The position numbers and the translations under genes were made by a program. Of a stretch of DNA of 8,029 nt, positions 1-5,706 are shown piece after piece; within the stretch, counting starts at the first letter, position 1; each line of letters starts with the position of its first letter. Under the pieces are notes generated by a model, which saw nothing but the letters and a program-made list of their open reading frames with translations, ran no database searches and had not been told where the DNA came from. The DNA comes from an uncultured Eubacterium sp. (GTDB lineage Bacteria > Bacillota > Clostridia > Peptostreptococcales > Anaerovoracaceae): the NCBI GenBank assembly GCA_947367725.1, contig CANBFZ010000072.1:1-8029 (forward strand), read 5' to 3'.

Positions 1-687
1 GCTGGAAGTGCCGGTTGCAGCTTCTTCGTCGATGTCGTACAGCGGTGCGAAATTTCTGGCATGGGCAGTGACGCCTTCTTCGCAGGATAGGGTAAAGGCG
101 TGAACACCCACCACATTGTATCGGGCAGATAATTGGGAAAGCGCTTTCATGTCCGGTGTCATCGCATTGAGCGCGGTCAGATCGGCAACTGGCATCATGA
201 TGTCGGGAAGACCCGTGGAAATTAGCCGCGGTACAGGCAGCAGCATGGATGAATCGTAAGCCGCGCCCATAATTTGGTAGAGTTCCTGGATCTGCGCAGG
301 ATCTTCCATGACAGAAATTTCTTCTGGAGAAGCCATATCCATCATAATAAAGCCGTCTTTGACCTCGATCTGTAAGTCGCCGGCAAGGGTGTGGTTGATG
401 CAGGTACAGTTTCTATCGATGATCCCCAGATACATCAGCGCATAAAAGGAGGCGATGGTAGCATGACCGCAGAGATCCACTTCGGCGGCAGGCGTAAAGT
501 AGCGAATTTGAAATTCGTGTGCTCCTAGCATCTTGATAAAAGCCGTCTCCGAATAGCGAAGTTCTGCGGCAGTTTTGATACAGAGATCATCCGGCGGGAA
601 GTCAGCCCCTTGTTCAAGCAGTACAATGCCTGCAGGATTTCCGCCAAAAATCTGGTCTGTAAATGCGTCTGCGATTAAAAATTTCAT
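1..687 (-). CDS. PhzF-family isomerase/epimerase, C-terminus cut by the window edge
   Basis: The minus strand reads an open frame of 229 codons from the ATG at 687-685 with no stop before base 1, so the C-terminus is missing. It begins MKFLIADAFTDQIFGGNPAG. The family marks are GGNPAG at residues 15-20, the SETAF segment with the likely catalytic glutamate E47, DLCGHAT at 71-77, and EAATGTSS at the cut end, which matches the second-domain E-x-x-ATG motif. PhzF-like proteins are two-domain enzymes of the diaminopimelate-epimerase fold, usually about 260-300 residues, so roughly 40-70 residues are missing. PhzF itself isomerises a phenazine precursor, but most homologues act on unknown small substrates, and no phenazine gene is visible here. 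The start is supported by CAGGAGGT (693-700) six bases upstream. The gene is divergent from the transglycosylase genes and has its own promoter. The cytosolic location and unknown substrate are inferences. Confidence 0.9.
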   Translation of the reverse strand, partial: MKFLIADAFTDQIFGGNPAGIVLLEQGADFPPDDLCIKTAAELRYSETAFIKMLGAHEFQIRYFTPAAEVDLCGHATIASFYALMYLGIIDRNCTCINHTLAGDLQIEVKDGFIMMDMASPEEISVMEDPAQIQELYQIMGAAYDSSMLLPVPRLISTGLPDIMMPVADLTALNAMTPDMKALSQLSARYNVVGVHAFTLSCEEGVTAHARNFAPLYDIDEEAATGTSS

Positions 688-717
688 AACAAACCTCCTG
701 GAATTTTCTTTATCAAT

Positions 718-746
718 AGTATAATGGAAAATTTTACAGGATGCAA
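718..746 (-). promoter_or_regulatory. Promoter of the PhzF-family gene
   Basis: On the minus strand a -35 box TTGCAT (741-746) and a -10 box TATACT (718-723) are separated by exactly 17 bases, a good vegetative sigma-A match. Transcription would start near 710, leaving a leader of about 20 nt that carries the CAGGAGGT ribosome site. Confidence 0.7.
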
Positions 747-768
747 GCAGGAAAGAAATTGTATTCTA

Positions 769-785
769 TTGTGTATTTTACACAA
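769..785. promoter_or_regulatory. Perfect 17-bp palindrome, possible operator
   Basis: Arms TTGTGTA and TACACAA flank a TTT centre. The site lies 22 bp upstream of the -35 box of the PhzF-family gene and about 180 bp before the first transglycosylase gene, so it could serve the divergent region. It sits at the edge of a very AT-rich tract (about 750-840). The arms resemble redox-sensing Rex sites (TTGTGAA-N4-TTCACAA), but the spacer is one base short and one arm position differs. The binding protein is unknown. Confidence 0.35.
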
Positions 786-866
786 ATAAATATGATAAAA
801 ATTATAAAATATAAATAAAAATAAAACACAAACTGTGAAGACATGGTGAAAAGTGCTGCTTTACAG

Positions 867-899
867 TTTATTCATTTTTTTGCCTGCCTATACTAATAT
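867..899 (+). promoter_or_regulatory. Tentative promoter of the first transglycosylase gene
   Basis: TATACT at 889-894 is a good -10 box. The best -35 at legal spacing is the poor TTTATT (867-872, 16-base spacer), while TTTACA at 860-865 is a better hexamer but 23 bases away. An overlapping TAATAT (894-899) is an alternative -10. The region shares TTTGC-N10-TAATATAG with the promoter region of the second transglycosylase gene. The transcript would have a leader of about 65-70 nt. Confidence 0.35.
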
Positions 900-921
900 A
901 GCCTGAGAAATGGCAGAAAAA

Positions 922-939
922 GTATTGCAAAAGCAATAC
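922..939 (+). other. Leader hairpin upstream of the first transglycosylase gene
   Basis: GTATTGC (922-928) and GCAATAC (933-939) form a perfect 7-bp stem closed by an AAAA tetraloop. It ends 15 bases before the GGGAGA ribosome site. It lacks a T run, so it is not a terminator. It could stabilise the mRNA or be a small protein-binding palindrome. Confidence 0.45.
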
Positions 940-967
940 ACAAAAGGGAAAAAAGGGAGAATGAAAT

Positions 968-1618
968 ATGAAAAAGAAATTATTTTTAACGGGAATTCTC
1001 ATTTCTATGATGATTTTTTCGGCAGTTGCGATCTACGCAGGTGTAGATGAAGCAGCAGCCAGAAAACAGCCTGCGGCAGCAAATTTTATGCCGGAAGCAT
1101 TTACGGAGATACAGACAGCCATGGCTGTTTCAGTAAGCGGTGTGAGAAAACAAGACGCCAATTATCTGAAAGGATTATCGGCCTATATTCGTCATGTGAA
1201 TCGAAACGTGAGCCAGCAGGAAGCAGATGAAATGGTAAAGTCTTTTATGAAATATGCAGATCGATATGATGTAGATGAAAAAATCGTAATGGCAGTGGCA
1301 CAGACGGAAAGCTGCTATTATGCAGATGTGGTCAGCTGTGCAAACTATAAGGGGCTGATGCAGACTGGCGACGTGTTGGCAGAGGCATGTGGATATGACC
1401 CGGAACGGTTATTTGAACCGGAAATCAGCATTCATGTAGGCGCAAGCTATATTCGAGATAAACTTGACGAATTTGGAGATACCAGACTGGCGTTAACCGC
1501 ATATAACCAAGGGTCCGGCTCGGTGCATTCGGGCAATTATTCTACGGGTTATGCAGATTTGACCATGGAACGGGCAAACGACATGGAGCGTTTTCTCAAA
1601 GAAAAGGGTTATATATAA
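968..1618 (+). CDS. Small secreted SLT-domain lytic transglycosylase (first of a tandem pair)
   Basis: This 216-residue protein begins with a signal peptide: KKK at residues 2-4, a hydrophobic stretch at about 5-22, and a likely signal-peptidase I site after AIYA (residue 24). A short linker leads to a transglycosylase SLT domain at about 67-216. The motifs in order are AVAQTES with the probable catalytic glutamate E114, YKGLMQ (127-132), EISIHVGASYI (152-162) and TAYNQGSGSV (177-186). Such enzymes cleave the MurNAc-GlcNAc bond of peptidoglycan outside the membrane, giving 1,6-anhydro ends. The mature region carries three cysteines (116, 124, 141), two of them close to E114, which the downstream paralogue lacks. 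They could form a disulfide. GGGAGA at 955-960 is well placed for the ATG at 968. The gene has its own leader and is separated by 345 bp from the paralogue, so the two are probably transcribed separately. The exact physiological role cannot be read from the sequence. Confidence 0.88.
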   Translation: MKKKLFLTGILISMMIFSAVAIYAGVDEAAARKQPAAANFMPEAFTEIQTAMAVSVSGVRKQDANYLKGLSAYIRHVNRNVSQQEADEMVKSFMKYADRYDVDEKIVMAVAQTESCYYADVVSCANYKGLMQTGDVLAEACGYDPERLFEPEISIHVGASYIRDKLDEFGDTRLALTAYNQGSGSVHSGNYSTGYADLTMERANDMERFLKEKGYI

Positions 1619-1649
1619 TGTGAATCGTTGTTGAACTCTATGGAAAAGG

Positions 1650-1697
1650 TGCAGGATGCCTGTTTGGTCATGCCCATACTGCGAACTGCATCCTGCA
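1650..1697 (+). terminator. Long stem-loop after the first transglycosylase gene, possible weak terminator
   Basis: TGCAGGATGC (1650-1659) pairs perfectly with GCATCCTGCA (1688-1697) across a 28-nt loop that can form a small inner TGG/CCA hairpin. It begins about 30 bases after the stop codon. Only a short TTTCTT follows at 1702-1707, so its strength as an intrinsic terminator is doubtful. It may instead protect the 3' end. Confidence 0.4.
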
Positions 1698-1704
1698 TGC
1701 ATTT

Positions 1705-1739
1705 CTTAAGATCCTTAAGATTCTTAAGAAATCTTAAGA
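1705..1739. repeat. Four CTTAAGA direct repeats, probable regulator-binding cluster
   Basis: CTTAAG occurs at 1705, 1714, 1723 and 1733, each followed by A, with start-to-start steps of 9, 9 and 10 bp. This is close to one helical turn, so the copies lie roughly on one DNA face. The same word recurs as a pair at 1849-1864 in front of the second transglycosylase gene. The DNA between the clusters (1740-1848) is very AT-rich, with an isolated TATAAT at 1769-1774 but no gene and no matching -35 box. Short direct repeats about one turn apart are typical of OmpR/PhoB-type response regulators. The regulator is not in this window. Confidence 0.55.
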
Positions 1740-1848
1740 AATAAAGATAAAAATTGCGTACAATTATATATAATTAACAAAAAATATGAATTAAAAGTTG
1801 TTGTTAAACATAAAAAATAAGGATACTTCGTGAAAAGTGTGTGAAAAA

Positions 1849-1889
1849 TTAAGATTTCTTAAGAAATTGCTTTGCGCCTTGTTTATAAT
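1849..1889 (+). promoter_or_regulatory. Activator-type promoter of the second transglycosylase gene
   Basis: A perfect -10 box TATAAT (1884-1889) has no usable -35: the hexamer 17 bases upstream is AAGAAA (1861-1866). In that place lies a direct repeat TTAAGA (1849-1854) and TTAAGA (1859-1864), spaced exactly 10 bp. The downstream copy overlaps the -35 position. Operator repeats replacing a weak -35 are the usual layout of promoters activated by OmpR/PhoB-type response regulators. Transcription would start near 1896, giving a leader of about 68 nt. Confidence 0.55.
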
Positions 1890-1963
1890 ATAGGAGTCGC
1901 AGGAAAAAAGCGGGAGCAAATTTCTGCACGAGTAAATCTTAATGAACAGAGGAGAATCAAGAA

Positions 1964-2641
1964 ATGGCGAAGAAGCTAATTGCAGTTCTGCTGATATTAA
2001 CCATCATCGCTTGCTCATCAATTTCCATTTACGCTACAGAAGCAGCTGAAACAACAACCACTGAAAATACAGAGAAAACAGGACAGAGAATTGAGCAGTT
2101 GACTGACGAATATGACGAAGTCGAAGCTCAGAAAGAAGCAGAAAAGAAGAAAAAAGCAGAAGAAAAGAAAAAGAAAGCAGAAAAGTACAAGAACGGTCTT
2201 GCTGCTTACATCAGAAAGATCAACCCCAATGTAAGCAAGTCCAAGTCTAAAACACTGGCAGGACTCTTTATTAAAAAAGGTGATAAATACGATTTGGATC
2301 CGAAAGTGCTGATGGCAATCGCACAGGGTGAAAGTACGTTTTATACAAATGCCACCAACCCGTATGGCTACAAGGGTCTGATGCAGACCAGTGATTCACT
2401 GGCGAGAAGTTACGGATACAGCCCGTCCAGTCTTTATAAGGCGGAGATCAGTATTGAAGTCGGCGCCAAATATTTAAAACAGATGAAGAAAACCTATAAG
2501 ACTTACAGCAAAGCACTTTCTGCTTATGCTTATGGTCCCGGTGCAGTGAAAGCCGGCAGGTTTTCCTACAGCTACGCCAATAGAGCGCTGGGTTATCGAG
2601 ATAACATGACCAAATATCTAAAACGTAATCATTACATTTAA
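1964..2641 (+). CDS. Small secreted SLT-domain lytic transglycosylase with charged linker (second of a tandem pair)
   Basis: This 225-residue paralogue of the upstream gene has an N-terminal signal peptide (KK at 3-4, hydrophobic 5-20, likely cleavage after SIYA at residue 24). A Thr-rich stretch (30-33) and a highly charged Lys/Glu segment at about 48-75, probably helical or coiled coil, precede the SLT domain at about 78-225. Motifs are AIAQGES with the probable catalytic glutamate E123, YKGLMQ (136-141), EISIEVGAKYL (161-171) and SAYAYGPGAV (187-196). In the last motif the usual AYN becomes AYA, so the asparagine kept in the first paralogue is replaced. IIAC at 14-17 also fits a lipobox, so anchoring as a lipoprotein is possible, but the paralogue's matching IYA site favours ordinary secretion. 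AGGAG at 1950-1954 lies nine bases before the ATG. The gene is monocistronic, with its own promoter and downstream terminator. Confidence 0.88.
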   Translation: MAKKLIAVLLILTIIACSSISIYATEAAETTTTENTEKTGQRIEQLTDEYDEVEAQKEAEKKKKAEEKKKKAEKYKNGLAAYIRKINPNVSKSKSKTLAGLFIKKGDKYDLDPKVLMAIAQGESTFYTNATNPYGYKGLMQTSDSLARSYGYSPSSLYKAEISIEVGAKYLKQMKKTYKTYSKALSAYAYGPGAVKAGRFSYSYANRALGYRDNMTKYLKRNHYI

Positions 2642-2643
2642 GC

Positions 2644-2677
2644 TTTTAAATACCATGTTGGCGCATAGTATTTAAAA
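2644..2677 (+). other. AT-rich hairpin just after the second transglycosylase gene
   Basis: TTTTAAATAC (2644-2653) pairs perfectly with GTATTTAAAA (2668-2677). An inner ATG/CAT extends the stem to 13 pairs around one C-A mismatch, with a TTGGCG loop. It is followed by A-rich rather than T-rich DNA, so on the plus strand it is not a standard terminator. It probably acts with the terminator that follows at once as a 3'-end structure. Confidence 0.45.
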
Positions 2678-2681
2678 AATA

Positions 2682-2714
2682 AAAAGGCGCAGTCCATTCC
2701 CGGCTGCGTCTTTT
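2682..2714. terminator. Bidirectional Rho-independent terminator
   Basis: AAAAGGCGCAG (2682-2692) pairs with CTGCGTCTTTT (2704-2714) with one G-U pair, giving an 11-bp stem with a GC-rich core and an 11-nt loop. The A run on the left and T run on the right let it work from both strands. It separates the transglycosylase gene from the mtnA operon. Confidence 0.8.
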
Positions 2715-2782
2715 GATTGTACCAGATCTTTGGATGGATAGAATTTCCCTGGGTTTGTCCCCGGCAGCTGTCAACACTTCTC

Positions 2783-2811
2783 TTGTCAATGATGCCGGGA
2801 AATGATATACT
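2783..2811 (+). promoter_or_regulatory. Promoter of the mtnA-scpAB operon
   Basis: TTGTCA (2783-2788) and TATACT (2806-2811) are separated by 17 bases, a strong vegetative promoter match. The start would be near 2818, giving a leader of only about 16 nt with GAGGAG (2821-2826). There is thus no room for a riboswitch or attenuator after the start site. Confidence 0.75.
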
Positions 2812-2833
2812 ATACATTTAGAGGAGAAGTAAA

Positions 2834-3886
2834 ATGCACGTTTTTGACATTGCGCCGGTACGGTATACAGATGGCACCATGCTGATTCTGGATCAGACCA
2901 GATTACCCGGCGAAGAAGTTTACATAGAAATAGAAACCAAGGAAGCCGTCTTTGAAGCCATTCAAAAGCTGCGGGTGCGGGGCGCACCGGCAATTGGAGT
3001 CGCGGCGGCATATGGACTTTATGTAGCGGTTCGAGACTTTCCAGAGACTGGCGACCTAGTGGAGTTTGCAAAGATGTTGCAGGAAGCAGGCACCTATCTT
3101 GCAGCAGCAAGACCTACGGCGGTGAATTTGTCTTGGGCAATTACCAGGATGCAGACCCGGTTTACAGAGCAGCAGCCCAAGTCTGTGGGGGAAGCAAAAG
3201 CGCTGCTCTTTGCGGAGGCGGAAGCCATTCGTGCAGAAGATGAAGCAGCCTGCTATGCCATGGGAGCGCATGGGCTTTCTTTACTGAAACCAGGCATGGG
3301 TATTTTGACCCATTGTAATGCGGGCACGATTGCGACCGCCAGATACGGCACCTGTCTTTCGCCGATTTATTTGGGGCAGGAACGCGGCTACGGCTTTCGC
3401 GTCTTTGCAGATGAAACCAGGCCGCTCTTGCAGGGCGCCAGACTGACCAGCTGGGAACTTTCGAAAGCTGGCGTGGATGTGACGCTCATTTGCGATAATA
3501 TGGCGTCTATCGTCATGAAAAACGGCTGGATTGACGCGGTAGTGACGGGTTGCGACCGTATGGCGGCAAACGGCGACGGCGCCAACAAGATTGGCACCAG
3601 CGGTGTAGCGATTCTAGCAAAAGCGTATGGAATTCCGTTCTATATGTATGTGCCGACGTCCACCATCGATTTGGAGACGGCAACCGGTGACGATATTATC
3701 ATTGAAGAACGAGACGGAGAAGAGATTTACAGAATGTGGTATGAAAAGCCGATGGCGCCGGCAGGGATAAAAACCTATAATCCTGCTTTTGATGTGACCA
3801 AGGCGGAATATATTACCGCAGTGATTACAGAGAAAGGAATTGTCAGACCTCCCTATGGGGAGAATCTGAAAAAGTTGTTGAAATAA
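2834..3886 (+). CDS. mtnA: S-methyl-5-thioribose-1-phosphate isomerase
   Basis: The 350-residue product matches MtnA in length and motifs. These are the opening ILDQTRLPGEEVY (18-30), the signature RVRGAPAIGVAAAYG (47-61), RPTAVNLSWA (93-102), GILTHCNAGTIAT (156-168) with catalytic C161, DETRPLLQGARLT (193-205), and TGCDRMAANGDGANKIGT (238-255) with catalytic D241. MtnA converts methylthioribose-1-phosphate to methylthioribulose-1-phosphate in methionine salvage. In some anaerobes and pathogens it also acts on 5-deoxyribose-1-phosphate (the 5'-deoxyadenosine salvage or DHAP shunt). The usual partners, an MtnK-type kinase or MTA phosphorylase and a class II aldolase, are not in this window, so the pathway is undecided. 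GAGGAG lies seven bases before the ATG. It is the first gene of the operon, and its stop codon directly abuts the next start. The protein is cytosolic and belongs to the eIF2B-alpha/beta/delta-like fold family. Confidence 0.95.
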   Translation: MHVFDIAPVRYTDGTMLILDQTRLPGEEVYIEIETKEAVFEAIQKLRVRGAPAIGVAAAYGLYVAVRDFPETGDLVEFAKMLQEAGTYLAAARPTAVNLSWAITRMQTRFTEQQPKSVGEAKALLFAEAEAIRAEDEAACYAMGAHGLSLLKPGMGILTHCNAGTIATARYGTCLSPIYLGQERGYGFRVFADETRPLLQGARLTSWELSKAGVDVTLICDNMASIVMKNGWIDAVVTGCDRMAANGDGANKIGTSGVAILAKAYGIPFYMYVPTSTIDLETATGDDIIIEERDGEEIYRMWYEKPMAPAGIKTYNPAFDVTKAEYITAVITEKGIVRPPYGENLKKLLK

Positions 3887-4798
3887 ATGAAGCATACGAA
3901 AATATATATCTTTATGATCTTGGCGGCAGTCTGCTGGTCGGGCGCCTTTATTGCTGGAAAATATGCAGTACCATATATTCCGACTTGTTCACTGACCTTT
4001 GGCCGATTTTTTCTAGCGACGCTGGTGCTTTCGTTTGTGCGGGGGTCAATCGAGAAAACCTCCCAGCAGGCGGCATATCGGTTTGATAAAAAAGACTTAC
4101 CGAAATTTCTGTTTACAGGGCTTATCGGGATGGTAGGCTACCATATTTTTTTCTTTCAGTCGCTGCACTACACGACGGCGATCAATTCTTCTATGATTGG
4201 AGCAACCAATCCAGTCGTCACGGCGGTGATGGCAGTGTTTGTGCTGAAACAGAAAATGCCGCTGAAGCAGGTGGCAGGGATTGTGCTGTCTTTGTTTGGG
4301 GTACTGTTGACGATTACCGCAGGAGATTTGTCTTTACTATTGTCTTTTGAACTGAACCGGGGCGATATTTTGATGTGTATTGCAGTGCTGTTTTGGGCGG
4401 CATATGGGGTTTACAGCAAAAAAGCATGTATGGGTATTTCGCCGGTGGCCATTACGTATTACAGTTTTTTAGTTTGTACGATTGCGCTGATTCCAGCGGT
4501 ATTGTGGGAAAAACCGTGGGTATTTTTGCCTCATGTGCCGGTGAGCGCTTACTTGGCAGTTGCGTTTATGGCGGTCTTTTCTTCTTGCTTTGCTTATCTG
4601 GTACAGCAGATGGCAATTCAGGAAATCGGACCGGCGAGAACGTCGATTTTTATCAATCTGGTGCCAGTATTTTCCGCAGTGTTGGCAGTGCTGATCCTTC
4701 ACGAAGCGCTGCAGCCGATTAAGATTCTGACAACCGTCATTATTATTGCCGGAGTGTGTATATGCCAGACGGCAGGAAATAGGAGTGAGTCAAAATAA
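3887..4798 (+). CDS. EamA/DMT-superfamily transporter, first of a pair
   Basis: This is a 303-residue, very hydrophobic protein with about ten predicted membrane segments in two EamA repeats (about 8-140 and 155-295). The first repeat starts with ILAAVCWSGAFIAGKYAV (11-28), the typical W-x-x-x-F-x-x-x-K/R pattern of DMT exporters. The second repeat begins with ILMCIAVLFWAAYGVYSKKA (161-180). Relatives export amino acids, purines or other metabolites, and the substrate cannot be told from sequence. The ATG at 3887 follows the mtnA stop with no gap. The only Shine-Dalgarno-like sequence, GGGGAG at 3857-3862, is 24 bases away. Translation therefore probably depends on coupling to mtnA, and expression may be lower than that of its neighbours. 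The stop codon overlaps the start of the next transporter by one base. Confidence 0.88.
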   Translation: MKHTKIYIFMILAAVCWSGAFIAGKYAVPYIPTCSLTFGRFFLATLVLSFVRGSIEKTSQQAAYRFDKKDLPKFLFTGLIGMVGYHIFFFQSLHYTTAINSSMIGATNPVVTAVMAVFVLKQKMPLKQVAGIVLSLFGVLLTITAGDLSLLLSFELNRGDILMCIAVLFWAAYGVYSKKACMGISPVAITYYSFLVCTIALIPAVLWEKPWVFLPHVPVSAYLAVAFMAVFSSCFAYLVQQMAIQEIGPARTSIFINLVPVFSAVLAVLILHEALQPIKILTTVIIIAGVCICQTAGNRSESK

Positions 4799-5706
4799 TG
4801 GAAACAGAAAAAAAGGGCTTCGTCGCTCGTTACGTAAAAGTGATCGTGGTACTTGCAGTGGTGGCAGGTTCTTCTTCGGGCATCTTTGGAAGCGTCATTG
4901 AAGCGCCGTCTATGGCAATCGGTTTTTGGCGGCTTACCATGGGCGTGCCGTTTTTTGCAGTACCGGTACTGTGCAAACAGCGACATGTACTGAAAGAAAT
5001 TCGAGGCAAAGATTATATCTGGACCTTTATTGCGGGCGTATTTTTGTTCAGTCATTTCTTCTCCTGGTTTAATGCAGTGAAGATGACGAATATTGCCAGT
5101 GCTGTAGTGCTGGCGGCGCTCCATCCGCTGGTGGTTTTAGTGATTACAACTTTTGTGTTCCACCGCAAAGTCGGCCGCCGGCCGATTATGGGGATTATTT
5201 TGGCACTGCTGGGCGGTGCAGTCATTGCGGGACTGGATTATCAGCAGCTTGCCGCAGGCAATTTTACGGGGGATGTACTGGCGTTTCTTGCCGGGTTGTT
5301 TATGGGGCTGTACTTTGCCATCGGCAACGAGGTGCGCAAAAACGTGCCGGGCAGCGTGTATGTGTTCCTGGTATTTCTGTCCTGCTGGATTTGCTTTGCT
5401 GTCGGTATGCTTGTTACAAAAACACCGGTGTTTGGCTACAGCAGCACAGATTACCTGTATATCATTGGGTTGACCTTGGTATGTCAGATTGGTGCCCATG
5501 CGGTGTTCAATCTATGTTTCGGGTATGTGGACTCCCTGTATGTGTCTGCCTGGGAATCAGGTGAGTCGGTTTTCGCCATTGTGATGGGCGTACTGTTTTT
5601 GGGGCAGGTGCCGACTTCTTACGAACTGGTTGGTTGTGCAGTGGTCGTTGCAGGACTTTTATACTATAACTACTACACGGGTATCGCTGAAAAGGAGCGG
5701 CTATGA
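4798..5706 (+). CDS. EamA/DMT-superfamily transporter, second of a pair
   Basis: This is a 302-residue membrane protein with about ten predicted segments and two EamA repeats (about 12-148 and 160-296). Near the start are VVAGSSSGIFGSVIEAPSMA (22-41) and FWRLTMGVPFF (44-54), matching the first-repeat helices of the family. It is clearly diverged from the upstream transporter, so the pair is not a recent duplication. The two may be separate transporters, or they may work together, because two-gene DMT pairs are known (for example in the SMR branch). The substrate is unknown. The ATG overlaps the previous stop by one base, with GGAGTGAG at 4782-4789 as ribosome site. The stop TGA overlaps the scpA start as ATGA, which indicates tight translational coupling to scpA. 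Confidence 0.88.
   Translation: METEKKGFVARYVKVIVVLAVVAGSSSGIFGSVIEAPSMAIGFWRLTMGVPFFAVPVLCKQRHVLKEIRGKDYIWTFIAGVFLFSHFFSWFNAVKMTNIASAVVLAALHPLVVLVITTFVFHRKVGRRPIMGIILALLGGAVIAGLDYQQLAAGNFTGDVLAFLAGLFMGLYFAIGNEVRKNVPGSVYVFLVFLSCWICFAVGMLVTKTPVFGYSSTDYLYIIGLTLVCQIGAHAVFNLCFGYVDSLYVSAWESGESVFAIVMGVLFLGQVPTSYELVGCAVVVAGLLYYNYYTGIAEKERL

Noticed and set aside
769..785. A definite Rex or FNR/CRP operator
   Set aside because: Spacing or arm bases differ from each consensus, so only a generic palindrome is claimed.
1619..1963. A small gene between the two transglycosylase genes
   Set aside because: No frame with a plausible ribosome site and protein-like composition was seen. The minus-strand frame at 1493-1702 is antisense to the end of the first gene.
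2012..2014. Lipoprotein modification at Cys17 of the second transglycosylase
   Set aside because: IIAC fits a lipobox, but the paralogue has no cysteine there and both share an IYA signal-peptidase I site after residue 24. This is left as an alternative only.
2715..2833. SAM riboswitch or attenuator before mtnA
   Set aside because: The promoter lies only about 22 bases before the start codon, leaving a very short leader, and no riboswitch-like fold or anti-terminator was seen.
2646..3110. 154-residue open frame on the minus strand at the start of mtnA
   Set aside because: It runs antisense through the terminator, the operon promoter and conserved mtnA codons, and has no recognisable domain.
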